A stretch of DNA of 64,000 nucleotides, from assembly GCF_020387415.1 (NCBI RefSeq), contig NZ_JAGWCB010000008.1:263690-327689 (forward strand), read 5' to 3'. A model generated the notes under the pieces. It ran no database searches, was not told the DNA's origin, and worked only from the letters and a program-made list of their open reading frames with translations. A program made the position numbers and the translations under genes. Origin of the DNA: Ideonella benzenivorans. GTDB lineage: Bacteria; Pseudomonadota; Gammaproteobacteria; Burkholderiales; Burkholderiaceae_C. Of the stretch, positions 48,302 through 60,903 are shown in pieces (within the stretch, counting starts at the first letter, position 1; the number at the start of each line of letters is the position of its first letter).

Positions 48302-49102
48302 TTATTCGCCGGCCGAGAACTTGTAGTCGGTCTTGGCCGCGTTCTTCAGATCTTCCTGGTACTTCTGCAGCTTGGTCTGGGCCAGGCGCTGCAGGATCTG
48401 GGGCTTCACTTCTTCGAAGGCCGGGAACTTGGCTTCGCGGGTGTCTTCCAGTTTGATGATGTGGTAGCCGAACTGGGTCTTCACCGGGGCCTGGGTGTAT
48501 TCACCCTTCTTCAGCGTTGCCAGGGCCTGGCCGAATTCCGGCACATAGGTCTCGGGCTTGGCGAAGTCCAGGTCGCCGCCGTTCTCGGCCGAGCCGGGGT
48601 CCTTGGAGTTCTTCTTGGCCAGCTCTTCGAAGCTGGCGCCGGCCTTCAGCTGCTCGATCAGCTTCTTGGCTTCGTCCTCGGTTTCCACCAGGATGTGGCG
48701 GGCGTGGTACTCGGTGCCGGAAGAGGCCACCTTGATCTTCTCGTACTCGGCACGGGCCTCCTCATCGGTGGGCTGGTGCTTCTTCTGGTACTCGGTGAAC
48801 AGCTCGCGGATCAGCACGGTCTGGCGCAGCAGTTCCAGCTGGGCCTTGTAGTCGGCGGTGGCGGCGATGCCTTGCTTCTCGGCGGCCTGGGCGAAGATCT
48901 CACGCAGCACCACTTCATCGCGGGCGCGGGATTCCATTTCCGGCGTGACCGGCTGGCCGCCGCGGTTGGCCTGCTGCAGCAGGGTGGTCACGCGGGCCTT
49001 GGGGACCGGCTTGCCATTGACGATGGCGATGTTCTGGGCCTGGGCCGCCAGCGGCAGGATCACGGCCGTGGCCGCCAGCAGGACAGTGGACTTCAGCTTC
49101 AT
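48302..49102 (-). CDS. Parvulin-type peptidyl-prolyl isomerase (PpiC/PrsA-like)
   Basis: 266-residue periplasmic foldase. A signal peptide (about 1-22) precedes a SurA_N-like helical region (about 25-125), then a rotamase domain (about 128-225) with 'YHARHILVETEDEA', 'NSKDPGSAENGGDLDF' and 'VKTQFGYHIIKLED'. ATG 49102 follows GAAAGG. The frame is open further upstream but only the part from 'MKLKSTVLLAATAV' has signal-peptide character. Confidence 0.93.
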   Translation of the reverse strand: MKLKSTVLLAATAVILPLAAQAQNIAIVNGKPVPKARVTTLLQQANRGGQPVTPEMESRARDEVVLREIFAQAAEKQGIAATADYKAQLELLRQTVLIRELFTEYQKKHQPTDEEARAEYEKIKVASSGTEYHARHILVETEDEAKKLIEQLKAGASFEELAKKNSKDPGSAENGGDLDFAKPETYVPEFGQALATLKKGEYTQAPVKTQFGYHIIKLEDTREAKFPAFEEVKPQILQRLAQTKLQKYQEDLKNAAKTDYKFSAGE

Positions 49103-49232
49103 GGTGGATGTCGCCTTTCGGGGGACTCTTGTCTTCAGGAAAAGGAATGACAGCAGAGGAGGGCGCGAAGCGGTACGGCAGGTCGACGTGAAACCCACGT
49201 GAAGTCCGTCCGATGCCTGAAGCGCCCGGGGC

Positions 49233-49502
49233 TCAGTGTTCGCCCGGTGCGCGGGTGTCCAGCGCCAGCGCGTGGATTCCCTGGGTCATCAGGTCGCGCA
49301 GGGCATCATACACAAGGCGGTGACGGGCCACCCGGCCCACCCCCACGAATCGTTCGCTGACGATGCGCACGCTGAAATGGCTGCCCTCTCCGGCACCGGC
49401 GTGACCGGCATGGGCGGCGCTGTCGTCGCGCACCTCCAGCGCCTGGGGCGCCAGCGCGGCTTGCAGGGCGGCTTCGATGCCGGCGGCGGTGGGATGGCTC
49501 AT
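49233..49502 (-). CDS. bolA: BolA family protein
   Basis: 89-residue class II KH-fold protein that, with monothiol glutaredoxins, handles [2Fe-2S] clusters or acts in stress morphology. 'HFSVRIVSERFVGVGRVARH' and the C-terminal 'LVYDALRDLMTQGIHALALD' are the BolA core. Its ATG overlaps the yciB stop (ATGA), so it is translationally coupled to the upstream genes. Confidence 0.9.
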   Translation of the reverse strand: MSHPTAAGIEAALQAALAPQALEVRDDSAAHAGHAGAGEGSHFSVRIVSERFVGVGRVARHRLVYDALRDLMTQGIHALALDTRAPGEH

Positions 49503-50161
49503 GGGGTGCTCTGGTGGGAATCGGCCGCGGCGCCATCTTCCGGTACGGATTCCGGCAGGTGGCGGCTGATGTAGACCCCCTGGGCCAGCATGAACAGCAG
49601 CATCAGGCCGGTGGCGCCGAACAGCTTGAAGTCCACCCAGGTCTCGGTCGTGAAGCTGTAGGCCACCCACAGGTTGAGCAGACCCATCAGCGCGAAGAAG
49701 GCGATCCAGGCGAAGTTCAGGCGGCGCCAGAGGGCGTCGGGCAGCGGCAGCTCCTGGCCCAGCGTGCTGCGCAGCAGGTTCTTGCCGAACAGCGCCTGGC
49801 TGGCCCACAACGCCAGACCGAAAGCCCAGTACAGGCCGCTGGGCTTCCACTTGATGAAGGTTTCGTTGTGGAACCAGATGGTCAGCCCGCCCAGGCCGAC
49901 GACCAGCGCCAGGCTGAACCACAGCATCAGGTCGACCTTGCGGCCGCGGGCCTTCAGGTAGACCACCTGGGTCAGGGTGGCGACGATCACGACCAGGGTG
50001 GCCAGCAGCACCGGCGCTTCCTTGGGGGCGACCACGCCACCGGAGACCAGGCCCCCGAAATACTGCGTGGCAAAGGCTCCGGCCCAGTCCTGGTGCCCAT
50101 CCGCATAGCGGAAGGTGGCAAAGAACAGAACGATGGGCAACAGGTCGAACAGAAGTTTCAT
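49499..50161 (-). CDS. yciB: Septation/cell envelope protein YciB (IspZ)
   Basis: 220-residue inner-membrane protein involved in envelope integrity and septation. '[17 protein letters not shown]' at the N-terminus and '[20 protein letters not shown]' in the middle are diagnostic; about five membrane segments are visible. It overlaps msrB upstream and bolA downstream, forming a tight msrB-yciB-bolA unit. Confidence 0.95.
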   Translation of the reverse strand: MKLLFDLLPIVLFFATFRYADGHQDWAGAFATQYFGGLVSGGVVAPKEAPVLLATLVVIVATLTQVVYLKARGRKVDLMLWFSLALVVGLGGLTIWFHNETFIKWKPSGLYWAFGLALWASQALFGKNLLRSTLGQELPLPDALWRRLNFAWIAFFALMGLLNLWVAYSFTTETWVDFKLFGATGLMLLFMLAQGVYISRHLPESVPEDGAAADSHQSTP

Positions 50162-50607
50162 GGCGTTCCGGAATCCGGCGCAAAGTGTATCGCTGCCGAA
50201 TTGATGCAGAAGCGCTCACCGGTGGGGGCGGGGCCGTCATCGAACACATGCCCCAGGTGCGAGCCACAGTGGGCGCAGCGCACCTCGACCCGGGTCATGC
50301 CGTGAGAGGTGTCGACCACGCGCTCGACCCGGCCTTCCTCGATGGCTTGGCTGTAGCTGGGCCAGCCGCAGCCGGCGTCGAACTTGGTGTCCGCGCTGAA
50401 CAAGGCCTGGCCGCAGCCCACGCAGCGGTAGACGCCAGGCTCCCAGTGGTTCCAGTAGACGCCAGTGAAGGCGCGCTCGGTGGCCGCCTGGCGGGCCACG
50501 GCAAACTGCACCGGATCCAGCTGGGCGCGCCATTCGGCTTCGGTCTTGTGGACCGGGTAGCGGGCGTCGTCATGGTCGTGTGGGTCGTCGCGAGAAGAGT
50601 CGTTCAT
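50158..50607 (-). CDS. msrB: Peptide-methionine (R)-S-oxide reductase MsrB
   Basis: 149-residue enzyme reducing methionine-R-sulfoxide in proteins. Zinc ligands are C62-x2-C65 and C111-x2-C114; the catalytic Cys is C134 in 'RFCINS'; C80 in 'DAGCGWPSY' may act as resolving Cys. It overlaps selO (upstream) and yciB (downstream), so the four genes are probably one operon. Confidence 0.95.
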   Translation of the reverse strand: MNDSSRDDPHDHDDARYPVHKTEAEWRAQLDPVQFAVARQAATERAFTGVYWNHWEPGVYRCVGCGQALFSADTKFDAGCGWPSYSQAIEEGRVERVVDTSHGMTRVEVRCAHCGSHLGHVFDDGPAPTGERFCINSAAIHFAPDSGTP

Positions 50608-52139
50608 GAGGAGCAGGACACGGAAAGTTGCTGCGCCCAGTCGGGCGGGAAACCGGCATCGGCAGCCGTGCCGCTGTCGTCGTCAAAGGGGCGGCTCAGC
50701 ACCGCCAGCAGGCGTTGGACCTCGCTGAAGTCACCTTGTTCCGCGCGCTGGATCGCGGTCTCGGCCAAGTGGTTGCGCAGCACCACCCGCGGGTTGGCCC
50801 GGCGCATTGCGGCCTGGCGCGCGCTGTCCACACTGTGCTCGGCGGCCAGCCGGGCGGCATAGCGCGCGGCCCAGGGATCGAAGGCGCTGCGGTCCAGGAA
50901 CACGTCGCGCACCGACCCGACCGCCTGGGGCGAGAACTCGCACAGGCGCCGCATCGCGATGGTGTAGTCCGCCTTCTGTGCCTCCAACAGGCGCAGCCAG
51001 TCGTTGACGAGGTCCTGGTCCTCGGCATGGGTTTCCCGCAGGCCGAGCTTGGCGCGCATCTGGGCGGCCAGGGCCTCGCCGAACACCGGCTCGAAGGCGG
51101 CCAACTCGGCGCGGATGGCGGCCACGTCTTCGGGCGTGCCCTGGCCGTCCCCCACCAGCGGCACCAGCGCCTGGGCGAAGGCATGCAGGTTCCACCAGGC
51201 CACCTTGGGCTGGCGGGCGTAGGCATAGAGGCCACCTTCGTCCGAATGGTTGCAGATGTGCTGCGGGTCGAACGCATCCAGGAAACCGAAGGGGCCGTAG
51301 TCGATCGTCAGGCCCAGCAGCGACATGTTGTCGGTGTTCATCACCCCGTGGCAGAAGCCCACCGCCTGCCACTGGGCCATCAGGCGGGCGGTACGCCGGG
51401 TCACCTCGCCCAGCAGGGCCAGCACCGGCTGGGCGGCCTCGCGGCAGGCCGGAAAGTGGTGCTCGATCGCATGCTCGGCCAGTTGCCGCAGCTCGTCATA
51501 GCGACCCTGGTGGTAGAAGTGCTCGAAGTGACCGAAGCGCAGGAAGCTGGGGGCCACGCGGGTGACCACGGCCGCGCTTTCCACCCGCTCGCGCCGCACC
51601 GGCAGGGTGGAGCCGGTCAGGCACAGGCCCCGGCTGGTCGGGATGCCCAGGTGGTGCATGGCTTCGGAGCACAGAAATTCGCGGATCGACGAGCGCAGCA
51701 CCGCCCGCCCGTCGCCCATGCGCGAGTACGGCGTGCGCCCGGCACCCTTGAGTTGCAGTTCCATGGGGCCCTGCGGTGTCTCGACTTCGCCCAGCAGCAA
51801 GGCACGGCCATCGCCCAATTGACCGGCCCAGACACCGAACTGGTGGCCGCTGTACACGGAGGCCAGCGGCGCCATGCCCGCCCAGGTGGCGTTGCCGCTG
51901 AAGACCTGCAGGGCCTCCGGCCACCGCTGCCACCAGTCGGCAGGCCAGCCCAGCAGGGCGGCGCAGTCTTCGCTGGTGGCCACCCAGTGCGGATCTGGCA
52001 GGCCAGCGCCGTGCATCTGGGTGTGGAAGGTCGGGCCCAGCGCCGCAAAACGGTTGGGCCAACGCGCCGCCTCCGGCGGCGGCGGCAGGCGCGACGAGAG
52101 GGGAGGGCTGCGGTCGTTCATTTCCGGCAGTGTAGGCAT
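50604..52139 (-). CDS. selO: Protein adenylyltransferase SelO (YdiU)
   Basis: 511-residue pseudokinase-fold enzyme that AMPylates proteins in redox stress. The catalytic segment is '[16 protein letters not shown]' and the N-terminal lobe has '[19 protein letters not shown]'. The protein ends 'SVSCSS': the third-last residue is the Cys that replaces the selenocysteine of eukaryotic SelO, so the redox tail is intact. Start ATG 52139 or 52121 (18 bases later); neither has a strong ribosome binding site. It overlaps msrB by 4 bases. Confidence 0.94.
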   Translation of the reverse strand: MPTLPEMNDRSPPLSSRLPPPPEAARWPNRFAALGPTFHTQMHGAGLPDPHWVATSEDCAALLGWPADWWQRWPEALQVFSGNATWAGMAPLASVYSGHQFGVWAGQLGDGRALLLGEVETPQGPMELQLKGAGRTPYSRMGDGRAVLRSSIREFLCSEAMHHLGIPTSRGLCLTGSTLPVRRERVESAAVVTRVAPSFLRFGHFEHFYHQGRYDELRQLAEHAIEHHFPACREAAQPVLALLGEVTRRTARLMAQWQAVGFCHGVMNTDNMSLLGLTIDYGPFGFLDAFDPQHICNHSDEGGLYAYARQPKVAWWNLHAFAQALVPLVGDGQGTPEDVAAIRAELAAFEPVFGEALAAQMRAKLGLRETHAEDQDLVNDWLRLLEAQKADYTIAMRRLCEFSPQAVGSVRDVFLDRSAFDPWAARYAARLAAEHSVDSARQAAMRRANPRVVLRNHLAETAIQRAEQGDFSEVQRLLAVLSRPFDDDSGTAADAGFPPDWAQQLSVSCSS

Positions 52140-52241
52140 GGCGGGGGAGCCCGACCGGAGGTGGGGCTTTCCGCGTCCGGCGGCACCACGGCTGCCGTCC
52201 TGGGGAGGGTGCGGGCTCAGGGTTTGCGAGAAGATGCCCGC

Positions 52242-52673
52242 ATGAGCCACCCCGTTCCGACGCCCCAGGCCTTCCCGATCCCCATCCCCTTCGCCCATCA
52301 CCTGGGCCTGCAGTTCTACGGTTGCACCGAGGACACCGCCGAGGTGAGGGTCTGGCTGCAGCCACCGCACCTGAACGGCTGGGGCGTGGCGCATGGTGGG
52401 CTGCTGCTGACGATGATGGACATCTCGATGGCCTTGGCCGCGCGCAGCGGTCACATGGAGGGACCGGGCGTGGCCACCATTGAGCTCAAGACCAGCTTCC
52501 TGCGGCCGGCAGAGGGCGAACTCCGGGGCATCGGGACCGTGCTGCAACGCACCGTGAGCATGGCCTTCTGCGAGGGGCGGGTGCTCAACGCCCAGGGGGA
52601 TTTGTGCGCCCATGCCACCGCCACCTTCAAGTTCCTGGGCGGTGCCACGCCGCCGGCCCGTCCGCCGCGCTGA
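52242..52673 (+). CDS. PaaI-type hotdog thioesterase
   Basis: 143-residue acyl-CoA thioesterase of the PaaI group. The hotdog core '[18 protein letters not shown]' carries the conserved HGG, followed by '[13 protein letters not shown]'. Substrate unknown. It is divergent from selO with about 100 bases between. ATG 52242. Confidence 0.88.
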   Translation: MSHPVPTPQAFPIPIPFAHHLGLQFYGCTEDTAEVRVWLQPPHLNGWGVAHGGLLLTMMDISMALAARSGHMEGPGVATIELKTSFLRPAEGELRGIGTVLQRTVSMAFCEGRVLNAQGDLCAHATATFKFLGGATPPARPPR

Positions 52674-52715
52674 AGGACGGGAAGGGCGGGCCTGCGGTGG
52701 ACAATCCCGTCCACG

Positions 52716-53213
52716 ATGACGACGAGCCTGCCTGACATCCGCTGGACCTGGTGCCGCTTTCCCGACCTGGGTCTGCAGGATCTTTACGACGCGCTGCAAC
52801 TGCGCGCCCGCGTGTTCATCCTGGAACAGGGCCCCTATCTGGATCCGGACGGCCTGGACCAGCACAGCTGGCACCTGCTGGGGCGCCTGGGCAGCGACTG
52901 GAACGGCCTGCCGGCCGGCACATTGGTGCTGTATCTGCGGGCGGTGGAGCCAGGGCAGAAGTTCGACGAGCCGGCCCTGGGCCGGGTGGTGAACCACCCT
53001 GCGGTGCGGGGCCTCGGCCTGGGCCGGGTGCTCGTGGGGGAGGGCGTGCGCCGCTGCGACCTGACCTGGCCCGGCCAGGCCAACCGCATCAGCGCGCAGG
53101 CCCATCTGGGCGATTTCTACGGCAGCTTCGGCTACCAGCCGGTGGGCCCGGTCTACCTGGAAGACGACATCCCGCACCAGGAGATGCTGCGGCCGGCTGC
53201 GGCTTGGGCATAG
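52716..53213 (+). CDS. ElaA-family GNAT acetyltransferase
   Basis: 165-residue GNAT of the ElaA family. '[21 protein letters not shown]' (about 23-43), '[19 protein letters not shown]' (acetyl-CoA loop) and '[18 protein letters not shown]' are diagnostic. The biological substrate is unknown. It follows the thioesterase by 42 bases on the same strand. Confidence 0.9.
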   Translation: MTTSLPDIRWTWCRFPDLGLQDLYDALQLRARVFILEQGPYLDPDGLDQHSWHLLGRLGSDWNGLPAGTLVLYLRAVEPGQKFDEPALGRVVNHPAVRGLGLGRVLVGEGVRRCDLTWPGQANRISAQAHLGDFYGSFGYQPVGPVYLEDDIPHQEMLRPAAAWA

Positions 53214-53313
53214 GCCAAGGTCGCCGGCGCTGCTTCAGCACCTTGTCACGGATTCTCCCTACAACGGGAGGGCGGGGCCGGATGTCCCAGTGCCCGCTGC
53301 TGTGGAGACTCCG

Positions 53314-54405
53314 ATGACCAGCCTTCCCCGTATCCGTGTTGCGCGCGCCCTGGCGGCGGGCGCCTTGTCGGCTGTTGCGCTGAGTGCCTGCGCCACCGGC
53401 CTGGGCGACTATGAAATCGGTCTGTGGGGTGATATGCCCTATTCGGACCTGCAGGCCCAGGTGGGCGTGCCCAACCTGATCGCCGACATGAACGCCCATG
53501 CCCTGGCCTTCACCGTGCATGACGGTGACCTCAAGGCCGGCAACAGCACCGCAGGCTCCGTCACGCCCACCACCTGCAGCGATGCGCTCTACACCCAGGG
53601 CCTGGGCTACTTCAACGCACTGCGGGCGCCGGCCATGCTGACGCCGGGCGACAACGACTGGACGGACTGCGACCGCTCGTCGAACGGGGGCTACAACGCG
53701 CTGGAGCGTCTGGACCATGAGCGTCAGGTCTTCTTCTCGACGCCGTATTCGATGGGACAGCGCCGCCTGCGCCAGGAGGTGCAGACCGACAGGCTGTGCC
53801 TGGACCACAACGGCGCGGCCACCGCCTGCGTGGAGAACCGCCGCTGGACTTACCGCAACGTCACCTACGTCACCGTGAACGTGCAGGGCTCGTGCAACAA
53901 CCTGTGCGACACCGCACCGGATGCCGCCGAGTGGACGGCGCGCAACAACGCCAACATCGTCTGGCTGCAGCAGAGCTTCGCGCAGGCCAAGGCGCGGGGT
54001 TCGGCGGCCATCATGCTGATTTCGCAGGCCAACCCGGGCTGGGACCAGGCCGACCCGACCCGCGCGCCGCTGCGCGACCCCAAGACGCTGGCCGAGACCG
54101 ATGGCCAGCCCGATGGCTTCCAGGCCTACCTGCTGGCCCTGCGCGACCTCACCATCGACTTCCAGAAGCCGGTGGCCTATGTGCACGGCGATTCGCACTA
54201 CCAGCGCATCGACAAACCTTTCCTGGACGCCCAGGGCCGCCGCCTGGAGAACTTCACCCGCGTGGAAACCTTCGGTGACAACGCGGGCAATGGCACCAAC
54301 GACGTCCACTGGCTGCGGGTGCGGGTGCGCCCCGAGACGCGCGAGGTGTTCTCCTACCAGCCGATGATCGTGCCGGCCAACCGCGTGGCCGTTCCCGCGC
54401 CCTGA
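53314..54405 (+). CDS. Metallophosphoesterase-like lipoprotein
   Basis: 363-residue protein with a lipoprotein signal peptide: lipobox L23-S-A-C26, then A27, so outer-membrane sorting is likely. The mature part has calcineurin-type motifs in order: 'GLWGDMPYS', 'VHDGDLKAG', '[10 protein letters not shown]' and '[10 protein letters not shown]'. Several cysteines could form disulfides. Substrate unknown; such proteins are often annotated as phosphoesterases of unknown specificity. ATG 53314 is preceded by GGAG (53304-53307). Confidence 0.83.
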   Translation: MTSLPRIRVARALAAGALSAVALSACATGLGDYEIGLWGDMPYSDLQAQVGVPNLIADMNAHALAFTVHDGDLKAGNSTAGSVTPTTCSDALYTQGLGYFNALRAPAMLTPGDNDWTDCDRSSNGGYNALERLDHERQVFFSTPYSMGQRRLRQEVQTDRLCLDHNGAATACVENRRWTYRNVTYVTVNVQGSCNNLCDTAPDAAEWTARNNANIVWLQQSFAQAKARGSAAIMLISQANPGWDQADPTRAPLRDPKTLAETDGQPDGFQAYLLALRDLTIDFQKPVAYVHGDSHYQRIDKPFLDAQGRRLENFTRVETFGDNAGNGTNDVHWLRVRVRPETREVFSYQPMIVPANRVAVPAP

Positions 54406-54425
54406 AAGAGGCGCCGGGAAAGGCG

Positions 54426-54459
54426 CCGCGGCCGGTCGCGGACCGAGGTCCGGCCGCGG
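54426..54459. repeat. Strong GC-rich inverted repeat between the phosphoesterase and tex
   Basis: Perfect 10-base arms CCGCGGCCGG (54426-54435) and CCGGCCGCGG (54450-54459). A nested GGACC-GA-GGTCC (54440-54451) competes with them. A separate GGCGCC palindrome pair sits just upstream (54411-54427). There is no T-tract, so an intrinsic terminator is doubtful; a transcript-stabilising hairpin or protein site is possible. Confidence 0.5.
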
Positions 54460-54521
54460 ATCTGGCACACTGCCGCGCTTTCCCGGTCTCTTGCGCGGGC
54501 GGCAGCCTGCGCCTTCAGGTT

Positions 54522-56852
<2,331 letters not shown>

Positions 56853-56868
56853 GCGGGCGGCGCCGGGC

Positions 56869-57969
56869 ATGGCGATGAAGGCCCTGCGTGTCCTGGCCGG
56901 TCCGGCCGCGCTGGCACGCCTGCGCCAGGGCCCGCTCACGTCGGCCGAGGTGCGAGTGGTACCGGGCGCCGCCGGTGGCCCCAAGGGCCTGATCCTGGGC
57001 CCGCTGGACCAGTTCCTGTTCGGCGATTGGCTGCCGCGCGGCGGCCACACGGTGCATCTGCTGGGCGCCTCGATCGGCTCCTGGCGCATGACGGCCGCCT
57101 GCCTGCCCGACCCGGTGGCTGCCCTGCGGCGGCTGAGCGAGGACTACATCACCCAGCGCTACGAGCATGCACCGGGCCAGCCGCCGCTGCCCAGCCATGT
57201 CAGCACGGTGTTTGGCGCCAAGCTGCAAGAGCACTTTGGCGGCCAGGAGGCGGCGTTGCTGGCCCACCCGCGGTACCGGCTGCATGTCTTCACCAGCCAC
57301 GGCCGCCGTTGGCTGCGGCGCGAGACCACCCGCTGGCGAACCAGCCTGGGCTATGGCGCGGCCTTTGCCAGCAACCTGGTCACCCGCTCGGCCCTGGGCG
57401 GCTGGCTGGAGCGGGTGGTGTTCTCCGACCCGCGCGACGCGCTGCCGCTGCCACTGAACGACCTCCGCGGCGTGCAGGTGCCACTGACGCCACAGAACCT
57501 GATCCCCGCGGTGCTGGCCAGTTGTGCGATCCCGTTCTGGCTGGATGCGGTGCATGACATCCCGGGCGCACCCGCCGGTGCCTACTGGGACGGTGGCATC
57601 ACCGACTACCACCTGCACTTGCGCTACGACCGACTGCTGGCCGGCGAGGGGGGCGATCCGGGCTGGGTGCTGTACCCGCACTTCCAGCCCACGCTGGTGC
57701 CGGGTTGGTTGGACAAATCCCTGCGTTGGCGCCATCGGGCCACCGGCGCATTGGACCGTGTGGTGGTGCTCGCGCCCCGGCCCGAGTGGCTGGCCACGCT
57801 GCCTGGGGGGCGCCTGCCCAGCCGCGAGGACTTCAAGGTCCACCTGGACGACGATGCGGCACGCGAGCAGGCCTGGCGCCGCGCGGTGGCCGAGAGCCAG
57901 CGCCTGGCCGACGAGTTCCAGGCCTGGGTGGACGGCAGGGCCACGCCCGAGCTGCAGCTCTTGCCCTGA
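56869..57969 (+). CDS. Patatin-like phospholipase
   Basis: 366-residue lipid acyl hydrolase. The oxyanion hole is in 'VPGAAGGPKGLIL' (31-43), the nucleophile elbow GASIG (66-70, S68) and the catalytic Asp D241 in 'YWDGGITDYH'. The Ser-Asp dyad of patatins is complete. No signal peptide is evident. It begins 16 bases after the tex stop, so it may be co-transcribed with tex; the frame stays open upstream into tex. Confidence 0.87.
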   Translation: MAMKALRVLAGPAALARLRQGPLTSAEVRVVPGAAGGPKGLILGPLDQFLFGDWLPRGGHTVHLLGASIGSWRMTAACLPDPVAALRRLSEDYITQRYEHAPGQPPLPSHVSTVFGAKLQEHFGGQEAALLAHPRYRLHVFTSHGRRWLRRETTRWRTSLGYGAAFASNLVTRSALGGWLERVVFSDPRDALPLPLNDLRGVQVPLTPQNLIPAVLASCAIPFWLDAVHDIPGAPAGAYWDGGITDYHLHLRYDRLLAGEGGDPGWVLYPHFQPTLVPGWLDKSLRWRHRATGALDRVVVLAPRPEWLATLPGGRLPSREDFKVHLDDDAAREQAWRRAVAESQRLADEFQAWVDGRATPELQLLP

Positions 57970-57979
57970 GCCGGACCGG

Positions 57980-59662
57980 TCAACCCGCGGGTTCGACCTC
58001 CGGCTGGGGCGGCGCCGCAACGGTCACGTCCTGCCGGCCCTGTCGCGCCGCCACCATCCACGCAGCCGCCCGCTCGGCCATCATGATGACCGGGGCGTTG
58101 GTGTTGCCGCTGACGATGCGGGGCATCGCCGAGGCGTCCACCACCCGCAGGCCCGACAGGCCGTGCACCTTCATCTGGGCGTCCACCACCGCCAGCGGGT
58201 CGGCGCCCATGCGGCAACTGCCCACCGGGTGGTAGATGGTGTCGGCGTGGTTGCGGATGAATTCGGCGATGGCCTGCGGGTCTTGCGCCTGCGCCAAGGG
58301 GCCGCGTTCCTGGCCCCCGAGGGCCGCCATGGCGGGCTGGGCCAGCAGGCGGCGGGTCTGCTGCACGCCACTGACCAGCCGGTCAAGGTCGTCACCCTCG
58401 GCCAGGAAGGCCGGGTCGATCACCGGGGCGGCCTGCGGGTCGGCGCTGGCCAGCGTCACCCGCCCACGGCTCTGGGGCCGCAGCAGGCACACATGCACCG
58501 AGTAGCCGTGGCCCCACACCGCGCTGCGCCCGTGGTTGACCAGTTGGCCCACCACGAAATGCCACTGCAGGTCCGGCACGGCCTCGTCCGGCCGGCTGCG
58601 GAAGAAGCCACCCGCTTCGGCGAAGTTGGAGGTCAGCAGGCCGCGCCGCTCGCGCCGCCACTGGCCGATGGCGCGGGCGATGTCCCAGCCACCCCCCAGG
58701 CTCAGGCCGAAACTCTCGCGCGCCTGGGGCGCCTTCAACACCATCACCACGTCCGGGTGGTCGTGCAGGTTGCGGCCCACGCCGGGCAGGGCGTGGCGCA
58801 CTTCGATGCCATGGCGCTGCAGCTCGATCGGGTCGCCCACGCCCGAGAGCATCAGCAGCTGCGGCGACTGGAAGGCGCCGGCGCACAGGGCCACCTCCTG
58901 GCGGGCCATCAGCCGCAGGCGCTGACCGCGCTGCAGCAGTTCCACGCCGCGCACCTGCCGGCCGTCGAGAATCAGCCGCTCGGCCCGGGCTTCGGTGAAG
59001 ACCTGCAGATTGGGGCGGCCCAGATGAGGGCTCAGGTAGCCTTTGGCGGCGCTGAAGCGCTCGCCGTTCTTGTGCGTGACCTGGTACATCCCCACGCCTT
59101 CGAACGTGGCGCCGTTGAAGTCCGGGTTGACCGGCCAGCCAGCTTGGCGGCCGGCTTCGACGAATCGGCGCGACAGCGGGTTGGGGTCGCACAGGTCCAT
59201 CACATGCAGTGGGCCGCCCTGGCCATGCCAGGCGTCGGCGCCGCGCGCGTTGTCCTCGGCCCGCTGGAACCAGGGCAGCACGCTGCCCCAGTCCCAACCG
59301 GGGTTGCCGGCGGTGGCCCAGGCGTCGTAGTCGCTGCGGTGGCCACGGATGTAGATCATCGCGTTGATCGAGCTGGAGCCCCCCAGCACCTTGCCGCGGG
59401 GCTGGTAGCCGCGCCGGCCATTCAGTCCGGGCTGGGGTGTGGTCTCAAAGCACCAGTTGGCCTGGCCGGTGCGGGCCATCACGCCCAGGCCTGCCGGGCA
59501 GTGGATCAGCACGCTGTGGTCGGCCGGGCCGGCCTCCAGCAAGGCGACGGACACCGAAGGGTCTTCACTGAGCCGGCCGGCCAGCACCGAGCCGGCGCTG
59601 CCGCCACCGACGATGAGGTAGTCGAAGGTCTGGGACGGGGGAAGGGGAGTCATGGGCAACAT
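57980..59662 (-). CDS. GMC-family FAD-dependent oxidoreductase (choline/alcohol dehydrogenase-like)
   Basis: 560-residue flavoprotein. The FAD-binding motif 'YLIVGGGSAGSVLAGRL' is at about residues 15-31, GMC signature 1 is 'GKVLGGSSSINAMIYIRG', signature 2 is 'GAFQSPQLLMLSGVG', and the active-site His lies in 'IYHPVGSCRMG'. Choline dehydrogenase and aliphatic alcohol dehydrogenase both fit; substrate is undecided. ATG 59662 or 59653. It is divergent from the AraC-type gene, which probably regulates it. Confidence 0.88.
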   Translation of the reverse strand: MLPMTPLPPSQTFDYLIVGGGSAGSVLAGRLSEDPSVSVALLEAGPADHSVLIHCPAGLGVMARTGQANWCFETTPQPGLNGRRGYQPRGKVLGGSSSINAMIYIRGHRSDYDAWATAGNPGWDWGSVLPWFQRAEDNARGADAWHGQGGPLHVMDLCDPNPLSRRFVEAGRQAGWPVNPDFNGATFEGVGMYQVTHKNGERFSAAKGYLSPHLGRPNLQVFTEARAERLILDGRQVRGVELLQRGQRLRLMARQEVALCAGAFQSPQLLMLSGVGDPIELQRHGIEVRHALPGVGRNLHDHPDVVMVLKAPQARESFGLSLGGGWDIARAIGQWRRERRGLLTSNFAEAGGFFRSRPDEAVPDLQWHFVVGQLVNHGRSAVWGHGYSVHVCLLRPQSRGRVTLASADPQAAPVIDPAFLAEGDDLDRLVSGVQQTRRLLAQPAMAALGGQERGPLAQAQDPQAIAEFIRNHADTIYHPVGSCRMGADPLAVVDAQMKVHGLSGLRVVDASAMPRIVSGNTNAPVIMMAERAAAWMVAARQGRQDVTVAAPPQPEVEPAG

Positions 59663-59789
59663 CGGTTGGGGGTTCCAGGCGAGGGCAGTGTCCGAAGCCC
59701 GGCTGCGTGCTTCCACCGATGGCCATGACAGCCGATCGTCCTAAAGTGACAAGCGCGGGTTTGTCCGGCCTGCTGTCCGACGTTCCACC

Positions 59790-60857
59790 ATGTCTGCTGC
59801 CGCCCGCCTGCCCGAAACCGATGCTCTGATCCATCCGGTCTATGCCCGGATGCTGCGGCGTCTGCTGTTGCAGACCGCGGTGGATCCGGCGCCAGTGCTG
59901 GCGGCGGCGGGGCTGTCGGCCGAGACCCTGGATCAGGAGGACCGGCCCCTTTCGTTGGACACCACCCAGCGGCTGGCACAGGCGGCGATGACCGCCACGG
60001 GGCGCCCCTGGTTGGGGCTGGACCTGGGCGGGCAGACGCCCGTGTCCATGCATGGGTTGATCGGCTATGCGGCGGTGACGGCGCCGGACCTGGGCGCGGT
60101 GTTGCAGGTGTTCGCGCGCTACAGCACGGTGCGCAATGAGGCCTTGGTCTGGTCGCTGGAATCGGGCGAGGCCGGGGGCGCCGTGCTGCGCGGGCGCGAA
60201 TGCGCGGACTGGGGCGCTGCACGCGGCTTCTACCTGGACGCCGTGGTGAGTGCGACGCTGCGCTTGGTGGAGGCGGCACTGGGGGAGTTGCCCGACGGGT
60301 TGTGGGTGGACTGGCCGCTGCCGGCCCCGCCGTGGTTGGCGCAGTACCAGCGCTTTGCGCCGGTGCGCTTCCGTTTCGCGGCGGCAGCGCTGGCGGTGTC
60401 TGCCGAGGCCCCTGCGCTGGCCTGGCCCTGCCTGGGGGCGGATCCACGCGCTCATGCCGCGGCCTGTCGGGCCTGTGAGGCCGAGTTGCGCACCTTGGCC
60501 GAACGCAGCCTGTCCCGGCGCGTGGCCGGTTTGCTGCGCAGCCAGCCGGCCGGGCGCTATCCCAGCCTGACCGAGGTTGCGGTTCATTGCGCACTGGGGC
60601 GCCGAACCCTGATGCGTCGCCTGGCGGCCGAAGGCACCTCTTTTCAGGCGCTGCTGGACGAGGCCCGGCAGGCGCGGGCACTTTGGCTGCTGCGCCGCAC
60701 CCGCCTGCCGGTGGAAGAGGTGGCGGCCCAACTGGGGCTGGCCGACACCTCGAACTTCAGCCGCACCGTCCGACGCTGGTTTGGGTGCACGCCGGGCGAA
60801 CTGCGTCGGCAGGCACCCGCTGCTGCCGGTGAAGCGGTGCAGCCGGGCTATACTTGA
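59790..60857 (+). CDS. AraC-family transcriptional regulator
   Basis: 355-residue regulator. The N-terminal half (about 20-205) resembles the arabinose-binding-like (Arabinose_bd) domain of regulators beside oxidoreductases. The C-terminal double helix-turn-helix (about 258-340) shows 'LTEVAVHCALGRRTLMRRLA' and 'EEVAAQLGLADTSNFSRTVR' followed by 'FGCTPGELR'. It is divergent from the GMC oxidoreductase by 127 bases, the common arrangement for a local activator. ATG 59790. Confidence 0.9.
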   Translation: MSAAARLPETDALIHPVYARMLRRLLLQTAVDPAPVLAAAGLSAETLDQEDRPLSLDTTQRLAQAAMTATGRPWLGLDLGGQTPVSMHGLIGYAAVTAPDLGAVLQVFARYSTVRNEALVWSLESGEAGGAVLRGRECADWGAARGFYLDAVVSATLRLVEAALGELPDGLWVDWPLPAPPWLAQYQRFAPVRFRFAAAALAVSAEAPALAWPCLGADPRAHAAACRACEAELRTLAERSLSRRVAGLLRSQPAGRYPSLTEVAVHCALGRRTLMRRLAAEGTSFQALLDEARQARALWLLRRTRLPVEEVAAQLGLADTSNFSRTVRRWFGCTPGELRRQAPAAAGEAVQPGYT

Positions 60858-60903
60858 TGCCTCAATCACCCACAGCACAGAACCGGGAAAGGCAGCACGG
60901 GTT

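Noticed and set aside
50628-52673. 681-codon reading that would extend the thioesterase upstream across selO
   Set aside because: The first 538 codons are antisense to selO; the hotdog protein starts at ATG 52242.
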